Source of the DNA: an uncultured Dehalococcoidia bacterium
GTDB lineage: Bacteria; Chloroflexota; Dehalococcoidia; Bin125
Length of the DNA: 64,000 nucleotides
Assembly: GCA_958295515.1 (NCBI GenBank)
Contig: CATQGW010000004.1
Coordinates: forward strand, 124,001 to 188,000
Direction: 5' to 3'
Part shown: piece after piece, positions 53,319 to 61,490 of the stretch
Layout of the letters: the number at the start of each line of letters is the position of its first letter
How positions within the stretch are numbered: the stretch's first letter is position 1
The notes under the pieces: model-generated
Databases searched by the model: none
Seen by the model: the letters and a program-made list of their open reading frames with translations, nothing else
What the model was told of the DNA's origin: nothing
Position numbers and translations under genes: made by a program

Positions 53319-53657
53319 TCAGCGCCGCAACAACTCCCGCACATCCCCCGCGCCCTCGGCGCGGCGCTCGCGCACGAGCGTCGCCGCAGCGACCGCCCCA
53401 GACAGCCAGCCCGCCCCCACCAGCACCCACAGCCCCGCCTCCAAACCCACCGCAGCCCACACCGCCGCGAACACCACCACCGCCCCATCCACCGCCAGCG
53501 GCTCCGCCCGATGCTCCACCAACGACATCGCCAGACACACCGTCAGCGTCAGCCCCGCAACCGCCGACGCCCACCACGCGCTCTCCAACATCGCAACCGC
53601 GGCAACCACCGCGACCACGGCGGCCAACGCCGCCCACGGGCCAATGTTTTTCCACAT
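53319..53657 (-). CDS. Four-helix membrane protein like the Mrr anchor
   Basis: The 112-residue product has four membrane helices and aligns with the N-terminal anchor of the Mrr protein downstream: both have a middle E-R/H-R stretch and an A-V-W-x-x-x-G-L-x-A-G-L-W-L/V-L-V helix. It is 50 bases upstream on the same strand. It could pair with the anchor or be a duplicated module. Confidence 0.7.
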   Translation of the reverse strand: MWKNIGPWAALAAVVAVVAAVAMLESAWWASAVAGLTLTVCLAMSLVEHRAEPLAVDGAVVVFAAVWAAVGLEAGLWVLVGAGWLSGAVAAATLVRERRAEGAGDVRELLRR

Positions 53658-53768
53658 GTCGCCGCCCCAATCGCGCGTAGGCTACCTGCCCGCGTGGGCT
53701 GTCAAAGGCCCCTGCTCGACAGAACGGAATTACAGCGCGGTTACCTTGCGCAGCAAGGAGATGTACCT

Positions 53769-54704
53769 GTGGACCAGCGTGAACAGCGAATACGGCTGGC
53801 GGCGTTCGCCCACGTCGAGCGGCTCAGCCGCGCCAACGGCGGGCTGACCGGCGATCAGCTCAACGCCGGCTTTCTCTTCGAAGACGACTACATCCCGCTG
53901 GTGCGCCGGCAGCAAGGCATCGGCAAAGTCGCCGCAATGCCGCATCTGCTCTCGCTGCGCACCGCCTGGCCGACAAGCCGCTCGATCTACGCCGACCAGT
54001 CCGCCGCCCACGAGCAGATCTTCTCCAGCGACGGCGAGATCACCTACGACTTCGCCAAAGGCGGCCCCGAGCAAGGGGTAAACCGACACCTCTACGACGC
54101 CTGGGAGCTGGAGCTCCCGGTGATCTACTTCCTCGCCGTCGCGCCGGCCTACTACCACGCGTTCATGCCCGTCTGGATCACCGATTGGGACCCACAGGCC
54201 GGCGAATACGGTCAGGTCCGCCTCGCCTTCGGGCTGCCCGGCGGCGAGCGCCCCGTGCCGGCTGAAGCGCGCCGCGCCGGTCTGGTCGTCGCCCAGCGCG
54301 GACTGCGGCGCGCACGCTTCCGCGAGCGCGTCGTCTACGCCTACCGGCAGCGCTGCGCGATTTCCGGTGACGGCGGCAACCAGTCCGCAGCCGCGCGCGC
54401 CCGCTCGCGGCGGCTGCTGGCGGTCGCCGAGCTGGACGGCGCCGCCGCGGAGCCCCGCGGACCATCCGGCGGGCTGCTGCTGACCAGGCTGCATCGCGCC
54501 GCCTTCGAGGCCAACCTGATCGGGATCGACGCCGATTACCGCGTGCGCGCCTCGCAGCACCTGCTCGCCGAAGCCCACGATCCACTGACCGTCGCCCTAC
54601 GCGATCTCGACGGAGCCAAACTCCGCCTCCCATCGCGTCCGGAGCACCATCCCGACCGCGATCTGCTCGCCGCCCGCTTCGCCGAGTTCGTCCGCGCCCC
54701 CTAA
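53769..54704 (+). CDS. HNH-type endonuclease homologue, active site altered
   Basis: The 311-residue protein matches a family of bacterial HNH_2 endonucleases: an N-terminal domain with V-I-Y-F-L-A-V-A-P and a C-terminal HNH. Around the HNH the usual A-A-H-I reads V-A-E221-L, and S-N-G-L reads S-G-G-L, so the general-base His and metal-side Asn are changed. The later F-E-A-N-L-I-G-I-D part is kept. Activity is therefore doubtful. The GTG at 53769 follows AAGGAG at a good distance. Confidence 0.75.
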   Translation: MDQREQRIRLAAFAHVERLSRANGGLTGDQLNAGFLFEDDYIPLVRRQQGIGKVAAMPHLLSLRTAWPTSRSIYADQSAAHEQIFSSDGEITYDFAKGGPEQGVNRHLYDAWELELPVIYFLAVAPAYYHAFMPVWITDWDPQAGEYGQVRLAFGLPGGERPVPAEARRAGLVVAQRGLRRARFRERVVYAYRQRCAISGDGGNQSAAARARSRRLLAVAELDGAAAEPRGPSGGLLLTRLHRAAFEANLIGIDADYRVRASQHLLAEAHDPLTVALRDLDGAKLRLPSRPEHHPDRDLLAARFAEFVRAP

Positions 54705-54756
54705 CCCACGCCCAGCCCTCTATCCTGTACGCAGCAGCAGCCGGAAGGAACCAACG

Positions 54757-55893
54757 ATGGCCAGCAGCATCTACTACTCCTGCGACTCCCACGTCGTCGA
54801 AGCCCCCGAAGTCTTCGACGGACTCGTCGACCGCTTCGGCGACCGCGCCCCCCGCGTCGTCGACAAATGGAAAGACCGCGAAGCCGTCTTCGTCGCCTGG
54901 CCCAGCATCGACTTCGCCATGTCCGTCGGACGCCTCGGCATCGCCGGCGCCAACCTCAACCTGCCCGAAACCAAAGAAAAAATCGCCCGCGGCTGGGACC
55001 TGATCAACCCCGGCGTCAAAGACCCCGTCGCCCGCCTCTCCGAGCAGGAGCAGGACGGCATCGTCGGCGAAGTCATGTACCCCTCGATCAACATGCTCAC
55101 CTACATGGTCGACGACGTCGAAGTCGTCAACGCCGTCTTCCAGCGCCACAACGACTGGATCCGCGACTACTGCTCGCACGCCCCCGAACGCCTGATCGGC
55201 GTCGGCTGCCTCACCCTGCGCGACATCGACCTCGCCATCACCGAACTCCAGCGCTGCGCGCAGATGGGCATCAAGGGCGTCGCCATCCCCTGCACCGCAC
55301 CCACCGACAAGCCCTACTCCGACCCCTCCTACGAGCCCTTCTGGGAGGCCGCCGAAGACATCGGCCTGCCCCTCACCATGCACATCTTCTGCGGCTCCGA
55401 GCCCGGCATGAGCCTGCCCAAAGAGTGGGACCAGGTCGTCTCCTACACCCTCGCCCACGCCGCCGCCTGGAACACCGTCTCCAACCTCGTCACCTCCGGC
55501 GTCTGCGAGCGACACCCCAACCTCCGCTTCGTCATGGCCGAGTGGGAAACCGGCTGGATCGCCCACGTCCTCCAGCGCTGGGACCACGCCTACTACCGCG
55601 CCCGCGCCGTCGACCAGACCCCCGAACTGCCCATGCTCCCCACCGAATACTTCCGCCGCAACTTCATGGTCACCTTCGAGGACGACGACATCGGCGTCCA
55701 GACCCGCGACCAAATCGGCGTCGAAAACCTGCTCTGGGGCAACGACTACCCCCACCACGACGCCATCTGGCCCAACAGCCGCCAAATCCTCAAAGAAATC
55801 ATGGCCGACGTCTCCCCCGAGGACGAAGAAGCCATGGTCTGGGGCAACGTCCAAAAGCTCTACAACATCAACCGCGCCGCCCTCCCCGTCTAA
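54757..55893 (+). CDS. Amidohydrolase-2 family enzyme
   Basis: The 378-residue protein has C-D10-S-H12 at the N-terminus, M-H-I-F near residue 209, and G-N-D-Y-P-H-H-D near residue 329. These are the metal ligands of the amidohydrolase_2 (decarboxylase-like) group. Homologues decarboxylate or hydrolyse aromatic or cyclic acids. A GGAAGGA site precedes the ATG. Confidence 0.88.
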   Translation: MASSIYYSCDSHVVEAPEVFDGLVDRFGDRAPRVVDKWKDREAVFVAWPSIDFAMSVGRLGIAGANLNLPETKEKIARGWDLINPGVKDPVARLSEQEQDGIVGEVMYPSINMLTYMVDDVEVVNAVFQRHNDWIRDYCSHAPERLIGVGCLTLRDIDLAITELQRCAQMGIKGVAIPCTAPTDKPYSDPSYEPFWEAAEDIGLPLTMHIFCGSEPGMSLPKEWDQVVSYTLAHAAAWNTVSNLVTSGVCERHPNLRFVMAEWETGWIAHVLQRWDHAYYRARAVDQTPELPMLPTEYFRRNFMVTFEDDDIGVQTRDQIGVENLLWGNDYPHHDAIWPNSRQILKEIMADVSPEDEEAMVWGNVQKLYNINRAALPV

Positions 55894-55906
55894 GCCGGCC
55901 GGCGAT

Positions 55907-55942
55907 CGATCAATTTGCGATCACTTGATCACAAATTGATCG
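55907..55942. promoter_or_regulatory. Long GATC-rich palindrome
   Basis: CGATCAATTTG-C-GATCA and TGATC-A-CAAATTGATCG form arms of 17 bases with a single mismatch and a 2-base loop. It could be a hairpin terminator for the amidohydrolase gene or a binding site. It shares the CAAATTGA half-site with two more sites before the fic gene. No gene is seen from 55894 to 56216. Confidence 0.6.
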
Positions 55943-56072
55943 TTGAAGCGTGACGGCAGCAAGACCCTTGGCCTGAGCTCCCGCGCGAGCCGCGCTCCGT
56001 TCTCGCGGTTTCACACCAACCGAGAGTTAACCCACAGCTGGCCGCCCCTCCGCACCTTGATCTGTCGCATCT

Positions 56073-56113
56073 TCCGATCAATTTGATCGGAACTGAGAGC
56101 AAATTGACATTTG
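56073..56113. promoter_or_regulatory. Operator-like palindromes before fic
   Basis: TCCGATCAA-T-TTGATCGGA (56073-56091) is perfect in nine-base arms. Nine bases further on, CAAAT-TGAC-ATTTG (56100-56113) is a second short palindrome. Both contain the CAAATTGA core also present in the 55907 hairpin. The fic start is at 56217. Confidence 0.55.
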
Positions 56114-56216
56114 TCTCTTGCGCCCCGCCAGCCGCCGCTCCGATCCGGGCCTTGACCTGCTAATCTCAAAATGAAAGAAAATGATCGAAACCTGAACGTT
56201 CGGCCGGAGCACGGCA

Positions 56217-57566
56217 ATGCGGCTGCCACTCTCACCTCCGCCCCTCACATCGCTGATGGAAGACTTCGGCGCGCTCGACCCGCAGGCGCAGTTTGACCTG
56301 TTCGCCAACACCCGCCCACTCGATCACAAGGGCCGCTACCTGCATTGGGACCAGCTCCGCCATCGCACTCCCCCTCCCGGACACACCCATCGCACCTGGT
56401 GGCTCCAGCTCTCCATCGCCCGCCGCGGCGCGGCGCGGCGCCTACCGCTGCTCGGCAAAGACAACATGCCCTTCTGGTACAGCAACGTCGACCCCCTCTT
56501 GGCCGCGCTGCTCCGACTCGACCAGGAAATCGCCGGGCACATCCTGATCGATGACGCCGTCACCAGCCAGAGCGACCGCGACCGCTATCTGGTCAACTCG
56601 CTGATGGAAGAATCGATCCGTTCCAGCCAGATGGAGGGCGCGAACACAACGCGTGTGATCGCGCAGGACCTGCTGCGCACCGGACGCGCGCCCCGAGACC
56701 GCGGCGAGCGCATGATCGCGAACAACTTCGCCGCCATGCAGACCGTCGAGCAATGGGCGCAGGCAGGCCATCCGTTCGATCAAGAGCGAATCCTCACGCT
56801 GCACCGGATCGTCACCGGCGGCACCCTGTCCGAGGAGGCCGACGCGGGACGAATCCAAACGCCCGACGAGGACCGCGTAGCCGTGGTCGCCGCCGACCAA
56901 ACCATCGTCCACACGCCGCCGCCAGCGGCGGAACTGCCCGACCGCATTGAGCGCGTTTGCGCCTTCGCCAACGGCGAGCTCGACGATGGGTTCATTCATC
57001 CCGTCGTACGGGCCATCCTCCTGCATTTCATGATCGGCTACGACCACCCCTTCGTCGACGGAAACGGGCGCACCGCGCGGGCGCTCTTCTATTGGTCGCT
57101 CATCCGCTCGGGCTACTGGCTCGCCTCTTATCTCTCAATCTCGAATCTGCTGCACGCCGCCCCATCGCGGTACTCACGGGCATACGAGCATGTCACCGCA
57201 GACCTCAACGACGTCACCTATTTCCTGCTCCACCAGCTGGATGTGCTGCTCAGAGCAACGGATCAACTCACCGCCTACGTCGGACGACAGATCGACCAGG
57301 CGCGATCAGTCGCGCAACTGCTGCGCGGGCACGACGATCTCAACGAACGGCAGACGGCTCTGATCGGCGAAGCACTGCGAGACCCAGGACAAGCGTTTAC
57401 GTTCGAGCGCCAGCGCCGCCAACATCGCGTGTCCTACGGCGCGGCGCGTCTCGATCTGCTGGAGCTTGAGCGGCGCGGACTCCTGGAGCGCGCAAAGGTC
57501 GGCAACAAATTCGTCTTCCGCCCCGCCCCAGACCTCCCCGACCGCCTCAGCAGCCCCACACGCTAG
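56217..57566 (+). CDS. Fic-family protein with inhibitory motif and winged helix
   Basis: The 449-residue protein contains the Fic motif H277-P-F-V-D-G-N-G-R-T-A-R and the inhibitory S-S-Q-M-E-G-A-N near residue 139. A winged-helix domain is likely in the last 70 residues. It is a second, diverged Fic protein relative to 42668. The gene is followed 23 bases later by an Mrr nuclease gene. An in-frame ATG at 56256 is an alternative start. Confidence 0.92.
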   Translation: MRLPLSPPPLTSLMEDFGALDPQAQFDLFANTRPLDHKGRYLHWDQLRHRTPPPGHTHRTWWLQLSIARRGAARRLPLLGKDNMPFWYSNVDPLLAALLRLDQEIAGHILIDDAVTSQSDRDRYLVNSLMEESIRSSQMEGANTTRVIAQDLLRTGRAPRDRGERMIANNFAAMQTVEQWAQAGHPFDQERILTLHRIVTGGTLSEEADAGRIQTPDEDRVAVVAADQTIVHTPPPAAELPDRIERVCAFANGELDDGFIHPVVRAILLHFMIGYDHPFVDGNGRTARALFYWSLIRSGYWLASYLSISNLLHAAPSRYSRAYEHVTADLNDVTYFLLHQLDVLLRATDQLTAYVGRQIDQARSVAQLLRGHDDLNERQTALIGEALRDPGQAFTFERQRRQHRVSYGAARLDLLELERRGLLERAKVGNKFVFRPAPDLPDRLSSPTR

Positions 57567-57589
57567 CCTGTGCAGCACAGGAGGCGCAT

Positions 57590-58501
57590 ATGCCATCGCG
57601 TTGGGAACAGGCCGGATTGCCCAAGTGGGACGACCTCATGTGGGAGACCTTGCAGGCGCTGCGCGACATGCCGATGCCTGTCACGATCAATGCCGCGTCT
57701 GACGCAGTATCCGATCGGCTCAATCTGACCGACGACCAACGCTCGATACCGTCGCACGATCAGCGCTGGAGCTACGTGCGTTTCCAAGTCGGGTTCGTAA
57801 TGAGCGACCTGAAAGGGATCGGCGCTCTCGACCAGCCGAAGCGCCGCCTCTACAACCTCACCGCCGACGGAGCAGACCTTTCCAAAGAGGACATGGTTCA
57901 CCGGCACGCACGTCGAAATCAAGAGATCCGAGAGAAACGACGCGCTCGTAAAGCAACCGTAGACGCGCCAGTGGATCCGGACGAAGCCGACGGCACCGCC
58001 GAGGCGAATCAGCCGGACGAACACGAACTCAGTTGGAGACAGGAACTGCTGGAAGCGCTGAAGAACATCTCCCCTGCGGCGTTCGAGCAGTTGGCGGCGG
58101 CGCTCCTCGAGGCTGCCGATTTCGACGAGGTGGAGGTTACCGGCCGCAGCGGCGACGGCGGCATCGATGGCATCGGCGTCTACCATCCGTCGGGGCTGAT
58201 CTCATTCCGCACCGCATTCCAGTGCAAGCGCTACCAGGGTTCCGTGGGTCCGGGCGCTGTCCGCGACTTTCGCGGCTCATTCATCGGACGAAGCGACCGC
58301 GGCATCATCATTACCACCGGCGCCTTTACCGCCGCCGCCCGCGAAGAGGCGACGCGCGCGGGTGCAAACCCTATCGATCTGATCGACGGCGAAACTCTCT
58401 GCGATCTACTCAAAGAATACGGCCTCGGCGTCCGCGTCACACAACGCATCGTCGAGGACATCGCCATTGACGACAACTACTTCGAGAGGCTCGACCAATG
58501 A
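57590..58501 (+). CDS. Mrr-type restriction nuclease
   Basis: The 303-residue protein has an N-terminal winged helix (about 12-115), a charged linker, and an Mrr catalytic domain with G185-R-S-G-D-G-G-I-D193 and F-Q-C-K-R. It lacks the membrane anchor of the Mrr at 51670 and gives the normal end of the family. ACAGGAGG precedes the ATG. Its stop overlaps the next gene start (ATGA), an odd coupling of a nuclease to a metabolic dehydrogenase. Confidence 0.9.
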   Translation: MPSRWEQAGLPKWDDLMWETLQALRDMPMPVTINAASDAVSDRLNLTDDQRSIPSHDQRWSYVRFQVGFVMSDLKGIGALDQPKRRLYNLTADGADLSKEDMVHRHARRNQEIREKRRARKATVDAPVDPDEADGTAEANQPDEHELSWRQELLEALKNISPAAFEQLAAALLEAADFDEVEVTGRSGDGGIDGIGVYHPSGLISFRTAFQCKRYQGSVGPGAVRDFRGSFIGRSDRGIIITTGAFTAAAREEATRAGANPIDLIDGETLCDLLKEYGLGVRVTQRIVEDIAIDDNYFERLDQ

Positions 58502-59610
58502 CCACCCCACCCACCGTCGCCGTACTCCCCGGCGACGACGCCGCGCCCGAAGCCGTCCACGCCGCCATGACCGTCCTCCACGCCATGGAACTGCCCATCC
58601 AATGGCGCATCCTCCCCGACGGCCACGAGCTCGCCCAAACCATGTCCCGCGAAGAGGGCGAAGCCCTCGTCCGCCAGGCCGCCGACGAGTGCGACACCGT
58701 CCTCTTCGGCTCCACCAACGGCCAGACGCCCGGCGTCGGCTACTTCCGCTGGGGACGCCAAACCTTCGCCAACGTCCGCCCCATCAAATGGCGGCCCGGC
58801 TTCCGCTCCCCGCTCGCCGAGCCCGAGGGCATCGACTACGTCATCGTCCGCGAAAACCTCGAAGACCTCTACGCCGGCATCGAGGGCGACCTGGCCGATG
58901 TCGCTGCCTCCGGACTCGCCGACGGCCCCCGCGTCGGCGGCGTCTCCCGCACCCCCATCGCCGGCGGCTTCAGCCACTTCGCCGAAGCCGAAGGGCGTTA
59001 CGCAATTAAGTACTTCACCCGCGCCAATGTCGAGCGCGTCGCCCACTTCGCCTGCCGCCTCGCCCAACGCCGCCGCGAGCAGGGACACCCCGGCAAGCTC
59101 ACCTGCTCCGCCAAAACCAACGTCCTGAGCCGCAGCGACGGCTGGTTCGTCGATATCGCCGGCGAAGTCGCCGCCGGCTACCCCGATATCGAATTCGAAA
59201 CCTTCATCGCCGACGACTTCGCCCGCCGCCTCGTCGCCAGCCCCCACGACCTCGATGTCGTACTACTGCCCAACCTCTACGGCGACATCTTTTCCGACGA
59301 AGGCGCAGGCACCATCGGCGGCCTCGGACTCGCCCCCTCCGGCTGCTTCGGCGACGACTGGGCCTACTTCGAGTCCGTCCACGGCACCGCCCCCGACATC
59401 GCCGGCCGGCACCGCATCAACCCCACCGCCACCATCCTCTCCGCCGCCCTGATGCTCGACCACCTCGGCCTCGCCAACCAGGCCGCCCAACTCGAGCGCG
59501 CCGTCGAAACCACCTACGCCGCAGGCAAGCACCTCACCCCCGACCAGGGCGGCAACGCCTCCACCGAACAGTTCGCCGAAGCCGTCCTCAACGCCCTCAC
59601 CTCAGCCTGA
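58498..59610 (+). CDS. Isocitrate/isopropylmalate-family dehydrogenase
   Basis: The 370-residue protein has the decarboxylating hydroxyacid dehydrogenase fold: an early L-P-G-D-D-A, R-E-N-L-E-D-L-Y-A-G-I-E near residue 121, and N-L-Y-G-D-I-F-S-D-E near residue 259. This plan covers isocitrate, isopropylmalate, tartrate and homoisocitrate enzymes; the substrate cannot be decided. Confidence 0.88.
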   Translation: MTTPPTVAVLPGDDAAPEAVHAAMTVLHAMELPIQWRILPDGHELAQTMSREEGEALVRQAADECDTVLFGSTNGQTPGVGYFRWGRQTFANVRPIKWRPGFRSPLAEPEGIDYVIVRENLEDLYAGIEGDLADVAASGLADGPRVGGVSRTPIAGGFSHFAEAEGRYAIKYFTRANVERVAHFACRLAQRRREQGHPGKLTCSAKTNVLSRSDGWFVDIAGEVAAGYPDIEFETFIADDFARRLVASPHDLDVVLLPNLYGDIFSDEGAGTIGGLGLAPSGCFGDDWAYFESVHGTAPDIAGRHRINPTATILSAALMLDHLGLANQAAQLERAVETTYAAGKHLTPDQGGNASTEQFAEAVLNALTSA

Positions 59611-59634
59611 ACCCGGCGCGTATCTGGCAGTGCA

Positions 59635-59732
59635 TGGCGGGAGCGCATGGGAGTCGAACCCACCCGAGACGGTGCGGACCGCCCCGCAACGGTTTTGAAG
59701 ACCGGGAGGGCCACCGGGCCCCTTCCGCTCCC
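59635..59732 (-). tRNA. selC: tRNA-Sec (anticodon UCA)
   Basis: The minus strand gives a 98-base tRNA with encoded CCA. The acceptor GGGAGCG pairs with CGCTCCC. The D arm is long with loop CGGT, as in E. coli selC. The anticodon loop is CTTCAAA with UCA at its centre. The extra arm is long and can form a 6-bp stem (GGCGGT/ACCGTC), and the T loop is TTCGACT. The eighth acceptor pair is G-G, a mismatch worth noting. The UCA anticodon and long extra arm fit tRNA-Sec and its role in reading UGA with SelB. Confidence 0.95.
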
Positions 59733-59805
59733 TCGCACCCTAGGATAGCGGACTCACGCGCCGCCGGCTCGCGGTGGGACATGCCGAACCCAGAAAGACG
59801 CGCCG

Positions 59806-60756
59806 CTAAGACAAGATCTCATCGAGATGCGGACCAAAAGCCTCTCGGAACTTCAGCAAATGTTCGACCATCCATTGTCGGAACTCTTCCAGCGTCTCCT
59901 CATCGTCTTCGATCCTGCCCTCGCGTTCGACGCTGATCATACAGCTTTGAAGATCGTTCTTTCTGTCCCACACGAGCGGATGCTCCAGCGTGTCTTCGAC
60001 GTTCTTCTGGTGCGCCATGAGCAGATCGAATAGCTCTTCGTTTCGGTGCTTGTCCCCGCGCGAGATATGCAACCCGACTCTTGCGGAACCGCCTTTGCTG
60101 AACGCTAGGCTGTAGCGAATACCGGCGAAACCAGAACTGAAGTTATACCAGTTCGTCGGAGCCGCCTTCCTTGCTGATGTGAACCCCGGGTGTTCTTCTC
60201 GCAACGTGTCGAGCAAGGCCTGAAAGAACTTGCGGTATCGCAGCTGTCTCTCTGTAAGTTCTGAGGTTTGCGCCGATTCTGGCGCTTGCTTCTGCCAGTC
60301 GTTGGGCACGACAACGGGAGTGAATCGCGGTGCGGGACGAGATCTGTCGATCTTCCACGCTTCTACGACTACCCCGAAGAACTCCGTGTCCTCACCTGTG
60401 CGCTGATTCAGCCAGTCCAGGGCGGCGCGGTGTTCGGACCGAAATTCTCGCACCAACCAGACGACGGTATAAGCGTCATAGCGGGCGGCGTAGGTAAGCA
60501 GCTTGCCCAGATGATCATGATCCGTCGGTTCGAGCTGATTCTCGATCACGACAGGTCGATTAGTTCCGAGATCGTGCGCGAGCACATCCAACGAGAACGA
60601 GCCAACCTCCGCCTCCGTCTCGCGGACTTCGAGGTCCATTCCCAGAACCTCCCCAAGCCGATCGACGTTCTCGGCCAGCCACGGCGTGAAGTCGTGCGCC
60701 TCATTCGGCCACACATCCCGCAGGTCCACCGCGTCCAGATTACTAAGCTCGATCAC
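59806..60756 (-). CDS. DUF4268 protein with PD-(D/E)XK-like site
   Basis: The 316-residue protein has D57-V-L-A then V-V-I-E72-N-Q74, the order of a restriction-like nuclease with Gln in place of Lys. The C-terminal part is the DUF4268 region. Homologues are often near defence genes. Its ATG overlaps the stop of the 205-residue gene upstream (ATGA). Confidence 0.8.
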   Translation of the reverse strand: MIELSNLDAVDLRDVWPNEAHDFTPWLAENVDRLGEVLGMDLEVRETEAEVGSFSLDVLAHDLGTNRPVVIENQLEPTDHDHLGKLLTYAARYDAYTVVWLVREFRSEHRAALDWLNQRTGEDTEFFGVVVEAWKIDRSRPAPRFTPVVVPNDWQKQAPESAQTSELTERQLRYRKFFQALLDTLREEHPGFTSARKAAPTNWYNFSSGFAGIRYSLAFSKGGSARVGLHISRGDKHRNEELFDLLMAHQKNVEDTLEHPLVWDRKNDLQSCMISVEREGRIEDDEETLEEFRQWMVEHLLKFREAFGPHLDEILS

Positions 60757-60778
60757 CTCGCCGCCTCCAACTCCTCCG
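60750..60778. repeat. 29-bp direct repeat, copy 1
   Basis: The 29 bases starting CGATCACCTCGCCGCC are identical to 61462-61490. This copy covers the 3' end of the 205-residue gene and the start of the DUF4268 gene. Both repeats encode the same E-E-L-E-A-A-R-stop on the minus strand. Confidence 0.9.
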
Positions 60779-61370
60779 GACGTTTGACCACGGCGGAGCG
60801 CATGTCGCTTTCGCTCACGAGTCGCTGAAGGCGGCGCGAGACCCGGGGCGACTCATGCTCAAGCCCGCTGATTTCAGCGTGCGAGAGGAACCGATCCAGC
60901 GGTGCGTGCCGAATGTGCAAGGGCTGACCGCCATCCGGCCGCGCCGCCAGCTTCGCACTCCCGACGTTGATGGCCGCATCTGCCTCGGCCGCCGTGAGCG
61001 TGCCGTTCACCGGCGCACAACCCTCTTGGCCGCCAGGTTCATCGAATGCGGCGTACACGCGGATCATGCCGTCGGAGCGGAACGTCAGCGCCACAATCCC
61101 GTCGGGGTTGAGCAACCACTCAATCTGAATCAGTCCGTCCGGCTTGACCCCGATGCGCGGGTCCGGAAGCTCGTCGCACCGCTTGAGCAGCTCGGCGAAC
61201 CAGTGCAGCGACTTCACGTTGACCGGTTGCTCGTCCGGATCGTCGCCGTCGAGGCTCAGCAGATAAGCCACCCGGTCCGCCGCTTCCTGCCGGCCGCGCG
61301 CCTCGAGTTCGCGGATGATTTCCACCGCGCGCGGATCAGCCGTCGAAGAGCGCTCTGTGGTCGTCGTCAT
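60753..61370 (-). CDS. Unrecognised 205-residue protein paired with DUF4268
   Basis: No family is recognised. The protein is acidic in its first 60 residues, has a central beta-rich part (L-I-Q-I-E-W-L-L-N-P-D-G-I-V-A-L-T-F) with the look of a compact domain, and a charged C-terminus. Its stop is inside a 29-bp repeat shared with the Nudix gene, so its last residues may be borrowed. Coupling to the DUF4268 gene suggests a two-gene unit. Confidence 0.65.
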   Translation of the reverse strand: MTTTTERSSTADPRAVEIIRELEARGRQEAADRVAYLLSLDGDDPDEQPVNVKSLHWFAELLKRCDELPDPRIGVKPDGLIQIEWLLNPDGIVALTFRSDGMIRVYAAFDEPGGQEGCAPVNGTLTAAEADAAINVGSAKLAARPDGGQPLHIRHAPLDRFLSHAEISGLEHESPRVSRRLQRLVSESDMRSAVVKRPEELEAAR

Positions 61371-61461
61371 GCGCTGCTCATCACATCAGCGGCGGGGGAG
61401 CCGCCCAGCTGTCGGCAAAACGGCTCGATGCCCCAATATTAGCCTCTCGCGTCAAGCCGGG

Positions 61462-61490
61462 CGATCACCTCGCCGCCTCCAACTCCTCCG
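61462..61490. repeat. 29-bp direct repeat, copy 2
   Basis: This is an identical copy of 60750-60778, covering the end of the Nudix gene. The two copies are 712 bases apart and enclose the 205-residue gene. Confidence 0.9.

Noticed and set aside
59634-59936. Open frame reading across the tRNA-Sec gene on the plus strand
   Set aside because: It is the antisense of tRNA-Sec; the translated tRNA is a known annotation artefact and no family is matched.
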